Below, piece after piece: positions 15,797 to 24,655 of a stretch of 64,000 nt of DNA (positions are counted from its first letter, which is position 1; each line of letters begins with the position of its first letter). Under the pieces are notes generated by a model. That model worked only from the letters and a program-made list of their open reading frames with translations. It had not been told where the DNA came from and did not search any database. The position numbers and the translations under genes are program-made. Source of the DNA: Flavobacteriales bacterium (lineage in GTDB: Bacteria; Bacteroidota; Bacteroidia; Flavobacteriales; CAJXXR01); assembly GCA_025210805.1 (NCBI GenBank), contig JAOAQX010000019.1, forward strand, positions 1 through 64,000. The letters run 5' to 3'.

Positions 15797-16837
15797 TTAT
15801 TCAATCTCAATATGATAGAGATATTTCCAATTTTTCCCTGTGATGTAGAGTTCATTTTTTTCCTTATGGAAAGCAATCCCATTTAAGGCTTGTTCTCTTT
15901 CTGATATATTCTCTTTTGCAAGATCTGTAAAATCTATAAATTGTTCTACTTCACCTGTTTTTGGATTGATCACTACAATATAATTTTGAAGATAAATATT
16001 GGCATAAATTCTCCCATTAATCCACTCTAATTCGTTTATCATATTCGGAAATGCTTGGTGAGTTGCCACAGGAATTTCTTCAATTTCTCTAAAGTTTTTT
16101 GGGTCTATTTTGTAGATAGTGCTACTTCCATCACTTTTGTATAAAAACTTACCATCATTACACAGTCCCCATCCTTCTTTACTTTTTCCATAAGGAAATG
16201 TATTCAAGAGTTTAAAAGAAGTGTCATACACAAAACCATGCCCAGCTTTCCAGGTAAGTTGGTAGATTTTATCATTCAAAATGGTAATCCCTTCTCCAAA
16301 TTTTGATTTAGCAAGATCAATACTTTGTGTTGCTTTCCCTGTTTTTAGGTCGATTTCCATGAGTTTACTTTCGCCATACTGTCCTGTTCCTTCTATCAAT
16401 TTGTCACCATAGAATTCTAGTCCTTGTGTGAAAGAAGTGGCATTGTGAGGATAGCGGTTTACTACTTTGTAGTTGCGTTTTTTGGGCGCTGTTTTTGAGT
16501 AAATAAAGAAATTTTGTTTTTTGCTAAATTTTCTTCCGTTTGCAAATATTTTAATATCAAAAACCCTATTTCCTACTTTATTGTTGTTGTTTTGAAGGGT
16601 ATAGAATTCGCCATTTTTGGTGATTTCTACTCTTTTTCCTATATAGAAAACTTGCAGAGAATCAAAAGGTTCACCGATATTTATGAGTTTTATTTCAGGG
16701 GATTCGCCTTGCTTTAGATATTGTTTTTTTACAACAGTTTTCCAACCAAATTTTTTCTTTTTTGCTCCTTGATCATCACAAGAAATTGTAAGTGTAAGTA
16801 TGGCTAATAGAGCTGTGAAAAAAGTATTTTTCTTCAT
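15797..16837 (-). CDS. Glutaminyl-peptide cyclotransferase, plant/bacterial beta-propeller type (lipoprotein)
   Basis: 346 residues from MKKNTFFTALL. Lipobox LTLTISC puts the lipidated cysteine at residue 20. An N-terminal beta domain is followed by the propeller enzyme: YPHNATSFTQGLEFYGDKLIEGTGQYGES, LAKSKFGEGITIL, QLTWKAG and NELEWINGRIYANIY. This family converts N-terminal Gln to pyroglutamate, protecting exported proteins from aminopeptidases. The start at 16837 rather than 16858 avoids overlap with the kinase gene and centres the signal. Last in a tight run after RNase Z and the kinase. Confidence 0.88.
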   Translation of the reverse strand: MKKNTFFTALLAILTLTISCDDQGAKKKKFGWKTVVKKQYLKQGESPEIKLINIGEPFDSLQVFYIGKRVEITKNGEFYTLQNNNNKVGNRVFDIKIFANGRKFSKKQNFFIYSKTAPKKRNYKVVNRYPHNATSFTQGLEFYGDKLIEGTGQYGESKLMEIDLKTGKATQSIDLAKSKFGEGITILNDKIYQLTWKAGHGFVYDTSFKLLNTFPYGKSKEGWGLCNDGKFLYKSDGSSTIYKIDPKNFREIEEIPVATHQAFPNMINELEWINGRIYANIYLQNYIVVINPKTGEVEQFIDFTDLAKENISEREQALNGIAFHKEKNELYITGKNWKYLYHIEIE

Positions 16838-16838
16838 T

Positions 16839-17687
16839 TTAATGTTCTTTTTTATCATGGTAAGCTGCTAGTCCATCCATAGGACTTTTGATTATCTTGT
16901 TTATTTTAAGGTCATATTTTTGGGCTACATTTTTTAGTTCATTTTGAAAATGAAAAGCCACAGAACCCATTATACGCACTTCTTCATTTTCCTTTATATT
17001 AGGAAGGATATGAAGTTTTACAAAGGTAGTAAAACAAGTATGCAATAAGCGATTTGTATAATCTTGATTTGGAAGTTTTTTTAATATTTCACAAAAAGAA
17101 GCCAGAAATATTTGAGGATTTTTTTCTTGGTACACTTTTTTAAGAATAATTGCTCTGTTGAGAGAAAGTTCGTGGCTTAAAAAATCGATATTTTCTTGTG
17201 GCATATTTTCATATACAAAATCATTTATTAATTGTTTTCCTATAAAAGCACCACTTCCTTCGTCGCCCAATATATATCCTAGTGAGTATTCTTTTCCTTT
17301 AAAAGAATGATTTGAATAATAGCGAAGATTCATTCCTGTACCCAGAATTCCTATCCATCCATTTTTGTTTGAAGGATAGAGTGCATACGCAGCAGCAATT
17401 AAATCGTTTTCTACCAAAATATCTGTGTGACCAAAAGTTTTTTTCAGACTTGTAATCATTATTTCTTTAGTCTGATCATTGATTCCTGATCCATAAAAAT
17501 AAATCGCTTGAAGCGTATCAATTTCTAATTCGTTTTTTACTTGATCTAAAATTGGAAGGATTTGGTCTTGCGTGTGATAATTGGGATTAAATCCTTCAGT
17601 AAAAAAATCTATAGATTCTTCTGAAATAGAACGCCAATGTCCTTTTGTGGAACCAATATCTGCAATTAGAATTTTTCTACTCATCAT
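16839..17687 (-). CDS. BadF/BadG/BcrA/BcrD-family ATPase, N-acetylglucosamine kinase-like
   Basis: 282 residues of the ASKHA fold: phosphate-1 loop ILIADIGSTKGHWR (about 5-18), VENDLIAAAYAL with the catalytic-type Asp, phosphate-2 loop GILGTGMNLRYY, and GYILGDEGSGAFIGK. This pattern is common to Bacteroidota N-acetylglucosamine kinase-like proteins, which phosphorylate recycled or imported amino sugars. Substrate is inferred only. It overlaps the RNase Z stop by one base and is followed by the cyclase gene. Confidence 0.78.
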   Translation of the reverse strand: MMSRKILIADIGSTKGHWRSISEESIDFFTEGFNPNYHTQDQILPILDQVKNELEIDTLQAIYFYGSGINDQTKEIMITSLKKTFGHTDILVENDLIAAAYALYPSNKNGWIGILGTGMNLRYYSNHSFKGKEYSLGYILGDEGSGAFIGKQLINDFVYENMPQENIDFLSHELSLNRAIILKKVYQEKNPQIFLASFCEILKKLPNQDYTNRLLHTCFTTFVKLHILPNIKENEEVRIMGSVAFHFQNELKNVAQKYDLKINKIIKSPMDGLAAYHDKKEH

Positions 17688-18601
17688 TAAAAAATAAATT
17701 TTGAACCTTCTGTTGCTAGTTCAGTATTTTCAAAAACCGTTTGAGCTTCTGCTTTATGCGGTTCTAGGTCATAATATCTTGAAGAAAAATGTCCAATTAG
17801 AAGTTTTTGAGCACTCGACATTTTTGCTATTTCACCAGCTTGTTTTGCAGTAGAATGCTTGGTTTCGAAAGCCCTCTTTTCTAGATCATGTAAAAACGTA
17901 GCTTCATGATAAAGCATAACTACATCCTGAATTAGAGGTACAATCTCAGGTTTATATACTGTGTCTGAGCAGTAGGCGTAAGATGAAGGTTTGTCGGGAT
18001 CTAATGTAAGTTCTTTGTTGGTGATGATTTCCCCGTTTTCCATTTCAAAATCGGCTCCTTTTTTTATGGCTCTTCTGGCATAAATGGGAATCTCAAAATC
18101 TCTCAAAGCTTTGGGATTAAGTTTTCTTTCGCCTATTTTTTCTCGAAAAATAAAGCCTGTTGTTTCTATTCTATGTTCTAAAGGAAAGCTTTGGATACTA
18201 ATAGATTCATCTTCAAACAGTGTTTGTGGTGTTTTTGGGTCGGTAGGGAAAAAATGCAGAGGAAAAGACCATTGAACTCTCGATACTTTTTTTTGTAAAT
18301 CCAATAAAGCTTCTAAGTCTTTGGGTGCATATAGTTCTACCGCTTTGGTTCTATTGTTGAGACTCATGGTACTGAGGAGTCCAAATAAACCTAAATAATG
18401 ATCTCCATGAAGATGGGAAATGAAAATTTTGTCAATTTTTTGAAAACTGAGCTTATATCGCCTCATTTGGGATTGAGAGCCTTCGCCACAATCTATTAAG
18501 AATGTTTTGTTTCGGAATTTTAAAATCTGTCCTGATGGGTTTCTATTAGAAGTGGGTGTGGCAGAGCTGCTTCCTAATATATTGAGTTCAAAAGATTTCA
18601 T
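17687..18601 (-). CDS. rnz: Ribonuclease Z
   Basis: 304 residues, metallo-beta-lactamase fold of the ElaC type. The metal motif HLHGDH is at residues 63-68, later ligands appear in LYHEATF and the end motif LLIGHFSSRYYD. RNase Z trims 3' trailers from tRNA precursors, which fits the tRNA genes in this window that lack an encoded CCA. It is the first gene of a tight three-gene run with the kinase and cyclase. Confidence 0.93.
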   Translation of the reverse strand: MKSFELNILGSSSATPTSNRNPSGQILKFRNKTFLIDCGEGSQSQMRRYKLSFQKIDKIFISHLHGDHYLGLFGLLSTMSLNNRTKAVELYAPKDLEALLDLQKKVSRVQWSFPLHFFPTDPKTPQTLFEDESISIQSFPLEHRIETTGFIFREKIGERKLNPKALRDFEIPIYARRAIKKGADFEMENGEIITNKELTLDPDKPSSYAYCSDTVYKPEIVPLIQDVVMLYHEATFLHDLEKRAFETKHSTAKQAGEIAKMSSAQKLLIGHFSSRYYDLEPHKAEAQTVFENTELATEGSKFIF

Positions 18602-18702
18602 AGGATAGGGTTGGTTTTAATCTAAGAAAAAGAGGAAAATCAATCAGAATTAATGCAATCAAATAGATAATACAATTTTTATTCTTAATCTTCTGATGAT
18701 AG

Positions 18703-18734
18703 AATGAGTAGTTTGATGTCTATTACTACTCATT
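18703..18734. repeat. Hairpin-forming inverted repeat in the rnz/DUF1573 intergenic region
   Basis: AATGAGTAGT and ACTACTCATT form a perfect 10-bp stem with a 12-base loop. No T run follows, so it is not an ordinary terminator. It sits next to a copy of the dispersed intergenic element. Confidence 0.55.
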
Positions 18735-18765
18735 TATAACTGTATTTATGGTTGATATTTAGCAA

Positions 18766-18817
18766 AGTATCGGAATGATACAGAGAGTAAATTAACACCA
18801 TAAAGGGCAATAACTTG
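18766..18817 (-). repeat. Dispersed intergenic element, copy A (partial)
   Basis: On the minus strand it contains GGTGTTAATTTACTC followed by TGTATCATTCCGATAC. The 13-base core GGTGTTAATTTAC recurs exactly in copy D, and the following TnTAT-AT-CCGATAC stretch recurs in copy B. It lies just past the terminator of the third DUF1573 gene. Confidence 0.55.
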
Positions 18818-18820
18818 TTG

Positions 18821-18855
18821 GGTAAAAAAAAACATCCGCAAAAGCGAATGTTTTT
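18821..18855 (-). terminator. Terminator after the third DUF1573 gene
   Basis: AACATCCGC and GCGAATGTT pair around an AAAA loop with one mismatch, flanked by A/T runs that give a T tract on the minus strand. Confidence 0.75.
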
Positions 18856-18873
18856 ATTTTTACATAAAAAAGT

Positions 18874-19392
18874 TTAGCCTTTTTTACTGCTTACTCTTAC
18901 AGGTGCAGGTCTTGTAGCAGGGGCTTTTGCTCCATTACTAGAAGGTGCCATCATGCTTTTAGTTTTATTCTTGTTTAGAAGATTTACAGAATTTTGGCTT
19001 GGCTTTGCACCCACTTTACCTTTTATTTTTAAGAAAGATCTAGATTGCCCAGCGGTATTTCCTTTTGCTCCTACTGTACTGTTACTAGTAATCGTCACGG
19101 ATTTTTGAAAGTTTCCAGGACGTTTTGTGTCATACTTTACCATTACAGAATCAGACATTCCTGGCATCAATGGGTCTTTGTTTACCACAGGAACCGTACA
19201 TCCACAAGAACCTTTGGCTTTTGTGATAATTAATGGTTTTTTTCCAGTGTTTTTATAAACAAAGTATGTGGTACCGTTACCAGCATAATCTATTGTACCG
19301 AAATCATGCACAGTTTTTTCAAAACTAATAACTTGTGCCATGCTCATTCCTGCAAAAGCAAGAAAAAATAATGAGAGTAATGTTTTTTTCAT
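18874..19392 (-). CDS. Secreted DUF1573 protein (copy 3)
   Basis: 172 residues from ATG at 19392. The N-terminus MKKTLLSLFFLAFAGMSMAQ is an ordinary signal peptide cleaved after AQ, not a lipobox, unlike the two copies near 8 kb. One DUF1573 domain follows (VHDFGTIDYAGNG, YKNTGKKPLIITKAKGSCGCTVP), then a low-complexity tail rich in Lys, Ala, Pro and Ser. The GTG at 19413 is rejected because it lies in the promoter -7 element. Function unknown; predicted periplasmic or secreted. Confidence 0.87.
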   Translation of the reverse strand: MKKTLLSLFFLAFAGMSMAQVISFEKTVHDFGTIDYAGNGTTYFVYKNTGKKPLIITKAKGSCGCTVPVVNKDPLMPGMSDSVMVKYDTKRPGNFQKSVTITSNSTVGAKGNTAGQSRSFLKIKGKVGAKPSQNSVNLLNKNKTKSMMAPSSNGAKAPATRPAPVRVSSKKG

Positions 19393-19412
19393 CTTAGATA
19401 GATTTATCTTCA

Positions 19413-19420
19413 CAAATATA
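19413..19420 (-). promoter_or_regulatory. -7 promoter element for the third DUF1573 gene
   Basis: Reads TATATTTG on the minus strand, about 20 bases upstream of the ATG, predicting a very short leader. It fixes the start codon choice. Confidence 0.6.
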
Positions 19421-19493
19421 ATTGCTTTATTTTAAATACTAAGGATTCTTTTGTTGAGAATTTTAATCAAAAATCAATCAAAAAAATCACTCT

Positions 19494-20186
19494 TTAGTTT
19501 CTATTTCCACCCATAAATCGTGCCACATAGTAGAGAAGTGTTACCACCGCTGCTATAGCTGAAACAAGGTAAGTTCTTGCGGCCCATTTTAGAGCATCTT
19601 TTGCTTTTTCCATTTCAGAATGACCTGCTAATCCGCTCATTTGTAGCCAAGCCAAAGCTCTGTTACTCGCATCGTATTCTACAGGAAGTGTAACCAATGC
19701 AAACAAAGCAATCATTGCCTGAGCGATAATAATAATTCCTAAAACGATTTGTAAATTGAATCCTAATGCAAATGCCCCAATAAAACCAACAATCATCACA
19801 ATATTCATGATCTTTGAAGAGATGCTTACAAAAGGAACCAGTTTTGAACGCATTTGTAACCATTGATAACCTGTAGCATGCTGAATAGCATGGCCGCATT
19901 CGTGAGCAGAAACAGCAGCAGCGGCTATATTTCTTCCGTGATAAACTTCTTCACTGAGATTCACAGTTCTGTTAGCAGGATTGTAGTGATCTGTAAGAGT
20001 TCCTGGGGTACACGTTATTTGAACGTCAGAAATGCCTTTGTCCATAAGCATTTTTTCTGCAATTTCTTTACCCGAATAACCGGAACTCAAGGGTTCTTGA
20101 CTGTATTTTGCAAATTTTCTCCTGAGTTGTCCGCTCACTACAGAACCAAGTAAGGCGAAAAAACCTAAAATAATGTATAATAACAT
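19494..20186 (-). CDS. Zinc metallopeptidase, YugP family (Zn_peptidase_2)
   Basis: 230 residues. An N-terminal membrane helix (about 1-18) is followed by the zinc motif HECGHAIQ (His95, Glu96, His99), a MRSKLVPFVSISSK segment, and two or three membrane helices (about 125-165 and 205-222). The closing LPVEYDASNRALAWL with DALKWAARTYLVSAIAA is typical of YugP-type proteins. A membrane protease of unknown substrate. No operon partner. Confidence 0.85.
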   Translation of the reverse strand: MLLYIILGFFALLGSVVSGQLRRKFAKYSQEPLSSGYSGKEIAEKMLMDKGISDVQITCTPGTLTDHYNPANRTVNLSEEVYHGRNIAAAAVSAHECGHAIQHATGYQWLQMRSKLVPFVSISSKIMNIVMIVGFIGAFALGFNLQIVLGIIIIAQAMIALFALVTLPVEYDASNRALAWLQMSGLAGHSEMEKAKDALKWAARTYLVSAIAAVVTLLYYVARFMGGNRN

Positions 20187-20468
20187 ATTGTTTAAATTTT
20201 GTTTTTAAAGTTAATAGCGATGTTTGAGAATACTCAAATATCAAACCATTCAAATTTCTAAAAAAAATATGTCAGAATGAAAGAACCCAACTAGAATTCC
20301 TCGTTAAAATCTGTCAAATGTGCAGTTTTGAATGTATAATAGGAAAATTTATGATGAGTTTGTAATGAGTTCATGAAAGTATATTTATTAAAATGTATTT
20401 TTTATTGGTATTATTTAATATTAGTTTAATAAAATTGAATTAATTATTAATATAATTTAAAATATTAT
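20187..20468. other. Long AT-rich intergenic region
   Basis: About 300 bases between divergent genes, with very high A+T toward the DUF2089 operon. Apart from the promoter-like element at its right end I see no gene, RNA fold or repeat. Confidence 0.5.
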
Positions 20469-20483
20469 TATATTTGTCAAATA
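20469..20483 (+). promoter_or_regulatory. -7 element with overlapping palindrome, DUF2089 operon
   Basis: TATATTTG (20469-20476) matches the -7 consensus and overlaps the palindrome TATTTG-T-CAAATA (20471-20483), 13 bases before the DUF2089 start codon. The overlap would suit a repressor site; this is inference. Confidence 0.5.
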
Positions 20484-20495
20484 ATTATTAGTAAA

Positions 20496-20768
20496 ATGCA
20501 AAAGAAATTACCAATTATTTGTCCAAGTTGTCAAGATGGATTGGCGGTTAGTGAATTGAGTTGTCACCATTGTGAGACCAAGATTTCAGGAGCCTTTCCA
20601 CTTCCTGCTATTTTAAAACTTAATGGAGAGGAGCAAGATTTTGTTCTTGATTTTGTAATGTCTGGCGGTTCTTTAAAAAAAATGGCAGCCAAAATGAACA
20701 AAAGTTACCCTACTGTTAGAAATGTTCTAGATGACATTATTGAAAAACTTGAAAATCAACAAAAATGA
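20496..20768 (+). CDS. DUF2089 zinc-ribbon/HTH protein
   Basis: 90 residues. A zinc ribbon with cysteines 9, 12, 23 and 26 (CPSC and CHHC) is followed by a helix-turn-helix-like half (FVLDFVMSGGSLKKMAAKMNKSYPTVRNVLDDII), the DUF2089 pattern. The C-terminal half resembles sigma-factor region 4, so a transcriptional role is likely but unproven. It overlaps the next gene by ATGA and heads a three-gene operon. Confidence 0.85.
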   Translation: MQKKLPIICPSCQDGLAVSELSCHHCETKISGAFPLPAILKLNGEEQDFVLDFVMSGGSLKKMAAKMNKSYPTVRNVLDDIIEKLENQQK

Positions 20769-21340
20769 TCAAAAAATTACTAAATCCTATTGGAGTATAT
20801 CCATCTAATTCATTATTTGTACTGGGGCTTTTGTCTCTTGTGGTATCTACATATTTGGCAACTGTTTTTTCGGTAAGAATGGATGGTGTTTTGGATCTTC
20901 ATGTTGTTTCAGAAGTCAGTATGGAAGAAGGATTTTCAGACGCGATAATTAATGTACTCAGTTTATTCATCTTTTTGTTTGCTTTTGGTAAATGGTATAA
21001 TCCTGCCACCAGAGCGATAGATATTTTAAACACGGTATTAATCGCTCGAATTCCTTATTATTTTTTGATGCTTTTTAATCTCAATAATCTTCTCTATAAT
21101 TTAACGGAGCCTTTGGCTAAAAACCCAAAAGGTGCTTTGGAACATCTGGATTCAAATGCCTATATTTTTCTCGGCTTGTTTTCGCTTTTTGCGATTTTGC
21201 TTTTGGTTGTTTATCTCATTATTCTTTTTCGTTCCTATAAAGTTTCTGTTAATGGGAAAGGAAACCGATTTATCTTATTTTTTGCTTTGTCTATTATTTT
21301 GGCAGAAATATTGTCTAAAACTATTATAAACCTACTATAA
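20765..21340 (+). CDS. Five-helix membrane protein, possibly YIP1-like
   Basis: 191 residues with about five hydrophobic helices (near 18-40, 55-75, 85-110, 128-155, 168-190) and no signal peptide. A short conserved-looking opening, LLNPIGVYPSNSLF, precedes the helices. The overall layout recalls YIP1-family proteins often found beside DUF2089 genes, but the match is weak. Its start overlaps the DUF2089 stop and the hydrolase follows after three bases, so all three are one operon. Confidence 0.6.
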   Translation: MIKKLLNPIGVYPSNSLFVLGLLSLVVSTYLATVFSVRMDGVLDLHVVSEVSMEEGFSDAIINVLSLFIFLFAFGKWYNPATRAIDILNTVLIARIPYYFLMLFNLNNLLYNLTEPLAKNPKGALEHLDSNAYIFLGLFSLFAILLLVVYLIILFRSYKVSVNGKGNRFILFFALSIILAEILSKTIINLL

Positions 21341-21343
21341 ATC

Positions 21344-22747
21344 ATGAAAAAAATATTCACACTAGCGTGTTCTTTACTCGCTTTTTTATCATTAAATGCT
21401 CAAGAATTACGAGGTCTTTGGAAAGGAGATTTAGTTTATGGAGATCAGGAAATCCCTTTGCTATTCACTTTTCCAGAAGGTGATGAAAAAGGCTATGTAG
21501 AAAGTCCTACGCAAACAACAGAAAAGTATGAAATTACAAAATTCACCTTGGATGATGGAGCCATTTCAATTGAAGTGAAATCTTTGGGTTCTAAATTTGA
21601 AGGATTTGTGGAGCAAGGAATTATTGAAGGAGAAATTTTTCAAGGCGGAATGACTTTTCCAATGGAGCTAGTTTCCACAACAATGGATGAAGTTTACCCA
21701 AGACCACAGACTCCTAAAGCACCTTTTGAATACCAAGTAGAGGAATTAAAAATACCCGGTGCCGAAAAGGAAATCACACTCGCAGGTACGCTTACTTTAC
21801 CTAAAGCTGAGACGTATAAAAATCTTGCAATTCTTATCACAGGAAGCGGTCCGCAAAACAGAGATGAAGAGTTGATGTATCACAAGCCATTTATGGTTAT
21901 TGCCGATTATCTGACGAAAAATGGAACAGCTGTTTTTCGTTATGATGAGCGTGGAGTAGGGGAGTCTTCAGGAGATTTTTCAACGGCTACTTCTTTTGAT
22001 TTTGGAGCTGATGTTTTGGCTATTGTTGATCATTTTTCAAAAGATAAAAGATTTCAAAATGCCTCTATTGGTCTTATAGGTCATAGCGAAGGTGGAATGA
22101 TTGCACCTTATGTTTCAAATAAAAATAAGAATATAAAATATATCGTGTTAATGGCAGGAACTGGAGCAGAAGGTTATGAAGTGATTTTGGATCAACAATC
22201 TAGAATTTTAAAGGCTCAAGGAAAACATTCAGATCAGGATATAAAAACAATGGAGCAAGTAGGGCGTAGGATTTTTGAATACTTTAAGAAAAATAAAGAT
22301 TCTAAGAATATTGAAAAAAATCTAAAGGAATACATCAGAGAAATGTATGAAGCACATAAAACAGTAATGGTTCCCATGGGAGCAACAGCTGAAATGATGG
22401 CAGAATCTACTACAAAACAATATTTAAGTAATTGGTTTAGAGAAATGCTTTTCTATAATCCAGGGCCCGTACTGGAGATGCTTCAAGTTCCTACTTTGGT
22501 TCTTCAAGGAAGTAAAGATTTGCAGGTGAGTGAAGAACTAAATATTCCGATCATAAAAAATGCTCTGAAAAAATCTAGTGTTCCTCATAAAATACAAGTC
22601 TTTGAAAGTTTAAACCATCTATTTCAACATTGTGAAACGGGATCTGTAGAAGAATATATACAGATCGAACAGACGATTTCACCTGAGGTTCTAGAGGTGA
22701 TGTCAGAATGGATTTCCAATACAAAGTTTGAAAGATTAACAAAGTAG
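21344..22747 (+). CDS. Secreted alpha/beta hydrolase (serine aminopeptidase-like)
   Basis: 467 residues. A signal peptide (1-19, ending LSLNAQ) and an N-terminal beta domain (about 20-120) are followed by an alpha/beta hydrolase. The nucleophile elbow is GHSEGG (Ser248), the probable acid is Asp392 (GSKDLQV) and the histidine His425 (SLNHLFQH), with the oxyanion region GSGPQNRDEE. Such enzymes are esterases or peptidases; the substrate is unknown. Last gene of the DUF2089 operon, suggesting the regulator controls an export or envelope function. Confidence 0.85.
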   Translation: MKKIFTLACSLLAFLSLNAQELRGLWKGDLVYGDQEIPLLFTFPEGDEKGYVESPTQTTEKYEITKFTLDDGAISIEVKSLGSKFEGFVEQGIIEGEIFQGGMTFPMELVSTTMDEVYPRPQTPKAPFEYQVEELKIPGAEKEITLAGTLTLPKAETYKNLAILITGSGPQNRDEELMYHKPFMVIADYLTKNGTAVFRYDERGVGESSGDFSTATSFDFGADVLAIVDHFSKDKRFQNASIGLIGHSEGGMIAPYVSNKNKNIKYIVLMAGTGAEGYEVILDQQSRILKAQGKHSDQDIKTMEQVGRRIFEYFKKNKDSKNIEKNLKEYIREMYEAHKTVMVPMGATAEMMAESTTKQYLSNWFREMLFYNPGPVLEMLQVPTLVLQGSKDLQVSEELNIPIIKNALKKSSVPHKIQVFESLNHLFQHCETGSVEEYIQIEQTISPEVLEVMSEWISNTKFERLTK

Positions 22748-22784
22748 AGATTTTTAAGCCAATAAAGTCTTATTGGAGAACGTT

Positions 22785-24539
22785 CTAAGTTTCCTGCTGA
22801 GATTGGTAAACCTCTTTATAGTGCCCATCAAGTTTTAAAAGTTCTTGGTGGGTTCCTTTTTCTATAATTTTACCTTGGTCAAGAACAATTATTTGATCTG
22901 CATGTTGTACAGAAGATATTCTATGGGAAATAATAATAGAAGTTTTATCTTTAATCCATTTTTGAAGATTCGCAATAATTTGATGCTCTGTTTCCATGTC
23001 TACAGCAGATAATGAATCATCCAAAATTAATAAATCGGGTTGTTTCATCATTGCCCTTGCAAGCGATATTCTTTGTTTTTGTCCTCCCGAAAGACTGATA
23101 CCTCTTTCTCCTATTTTGGTATCATATTGTTCTTTAAAATTCTCAATATTTTCGTGTACCACAGCCATTTTTGCAGCTTCGATAATGTCATTTTCCTGAG
23201 CATTTTCTACACCAAATGCAATATTGTTTTTTACCGAATCTGAAAAAAGGAAAACATCTTGAGGAACATAAGCTATATGATTTCTTAGCCCATAAAGATG
23301 ATGATCTTTAACTTCCTTATTGTTGAGGTTAATTTCACCGTTTTGAATATCAAAAACTCTACATATCAATTGAGCTATGGTGGTTTTTCCAGATCCAGTT
23401 TTACCGATAATTCCTAGTGTTTCACCTTTTTTAATTTTAAAGGAAACCCCTTGAAGTGCTTTCACTCCAGAATGAGGGTAGGTAAAATGTACATTTTTAA
23501 ACTCTACATCACCTAAAATGCTTGTTTTTTCCTTGGCGGTATTTATGATGCTCGGTTTGGTTTTTAAGAATTCATTGATTCTTTTTTGAGATGCTGCCGC
23601 AGTATAGGTAATAGAACTCACCCACCCAATAGAAGCCACAGGCCAAGTAAGCATATTTACATAAACTAAAAAAGTAGGAATACTACCCAGAGTAATATTG
23701 CCCAAAATAGCTTCTTGTCCACCAAAGTAAATAACTGTCAGGTTAGAAATTCCGATTAAAAGAATCATTAAAGGAAAGAAAAGAGACTGTGTTTTAATAA
23801 GACTTACTTTATCATCCTTATAGTTTTCATATCTTTTTTTACTGGCGGAAAACAAAGTATCTTCTAGTCCATAAGATTTAATAAAACGAATTCCAGCAAA
23901 TGATTCTTGGCTTATATTGGAGATTTTTGCTAATGATTCCTGAACGAGCAAGCTTTTTTTATTGATTTTATTACTCACATAATAAATGGTAAAAGCTAAA
24001 ATGGGCATAGGAATTACTGTATAAAGAGTAAGTAACGGACTTACCGAATACATTCTCCACACCACCAAGGCAATCATAATGACCAAGTTGATGGAATACA
24101 TAACTGCTGGTCCTAGAAACATTCTTACCTTAGAAACATCCTCTGAGATTCTATTGATAATATCCCCCGTTTTATTTTTGATATAGAAATTGCTTTCTAA
24201 TTTTTGGTAATGGGTATAAATTTCATTTTTGATATCAAATTCAATTTTTCTAGAAGTCACATTTACTGTTTGACGCATCAAAAAAGTAAAAAACCCTTTT
24301 AAAATTGCCGCTCCCAGAATTACTCCGCTATAGGTAATTAATAAAGATTTAAAACCTTTCATATCGAGGTTATCTTGATTTGACAAGTTTAAGTAGTTTG
24401 TGATTTCATCAAAGCTTTTACCGATAAATTCTGGAATAATAACAGAAAATATATTGGAAATCAATATAAATACCACACCTAACAGTAGGGGGAGTTTATA
24501 TTTAATGAAATATTTTTTTAGATAGAGTAGCTCCTTCAT
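22785..24539 (-). CDS. ABC exporter, fused permease-ATPase (MsbA/multidrug type)
   Basis: 584 residues, a half-transporter. Six membrane helices in residues 15-320 are followed by the nucleotide-binding domain: Walker A GKTGSGKTT, Q-loop YVPQDVFLFSD, signature ISLSGGQKQRISLARA, Walker B LLILDDSLSAVD, and the switch IIISHRISS. It should dimerise to export drugs, lipids or peptides; substrate not predictable. It is single and convergent with the DUF2089 operon. Confidence 0.92.
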   Translation of the reverse strand: MKELLYLKKYFIKYKLPLLLGVVFILISNIFSVIIPEFIGKSFDEITNYLNLSNQDNLDMKGFKSLLITYSGVILGAAILKGFFTFLMRQTVNVTSRKIEFDIKNEIYTHYQKLESNFYIKNKTGDIINRISEDVSKVRMFLGPAVMYSINLVIMIALVVWRMYSVSPLLTLYTVIPMPILAFTIYYVSNKINKKSLLVQESLAKISNISQESFAGIRFIKSYGLEDTLFSASKKRYENYKDDKVSLIKTQSLFFPLMILLIGISNLTVIYFGGQEAILGNITLGSIPTFLVYVNMLTWPVASIGWVSSITYTAAASQKRINEFLKTKPSIINTAKEKTSILGDVEFKNVHFTYPHSGVKALQGVSFKIKKGETLGIIGKTGSGKTTIAQLICRVFDIQNGEINLNNKEVKDHHLYGLRNHIAYVPQDVFLFSDSVKNNIAFGVENAQENDIIEAAKMAVVHENIENFKEQYDTKIGERGISLSGGQKQRISLARAMMKQPDLLILDDSLSAVDMETEHQIIANLQKWIKDKTSIIISHRISSVQHADQIIVLDQGKIIEKGTHQELLKLDGHYKEVYQSQQET

Positions 24540-24568
24540 ATTTTGGTAGAAAATTGCTAAAAATAATG

Positions 24569-24576
24569 TACTTTTG
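24569..24576 (+). promoter_or_regulatory. -7 promoter element for leucine dehydrogenase
   Basis: TACTTTTG matches TAnnTTTG and would give a leader of about 70 bases. Confidence 0.45.
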
Positions 24577-24655
24577 CGAAGCTAAAATAATAGCTTGATA
24601 AAAGATTATTTTTTTGGCTTTTCAAAGTAACGAAATTATATAGTAAAACTGTAGG

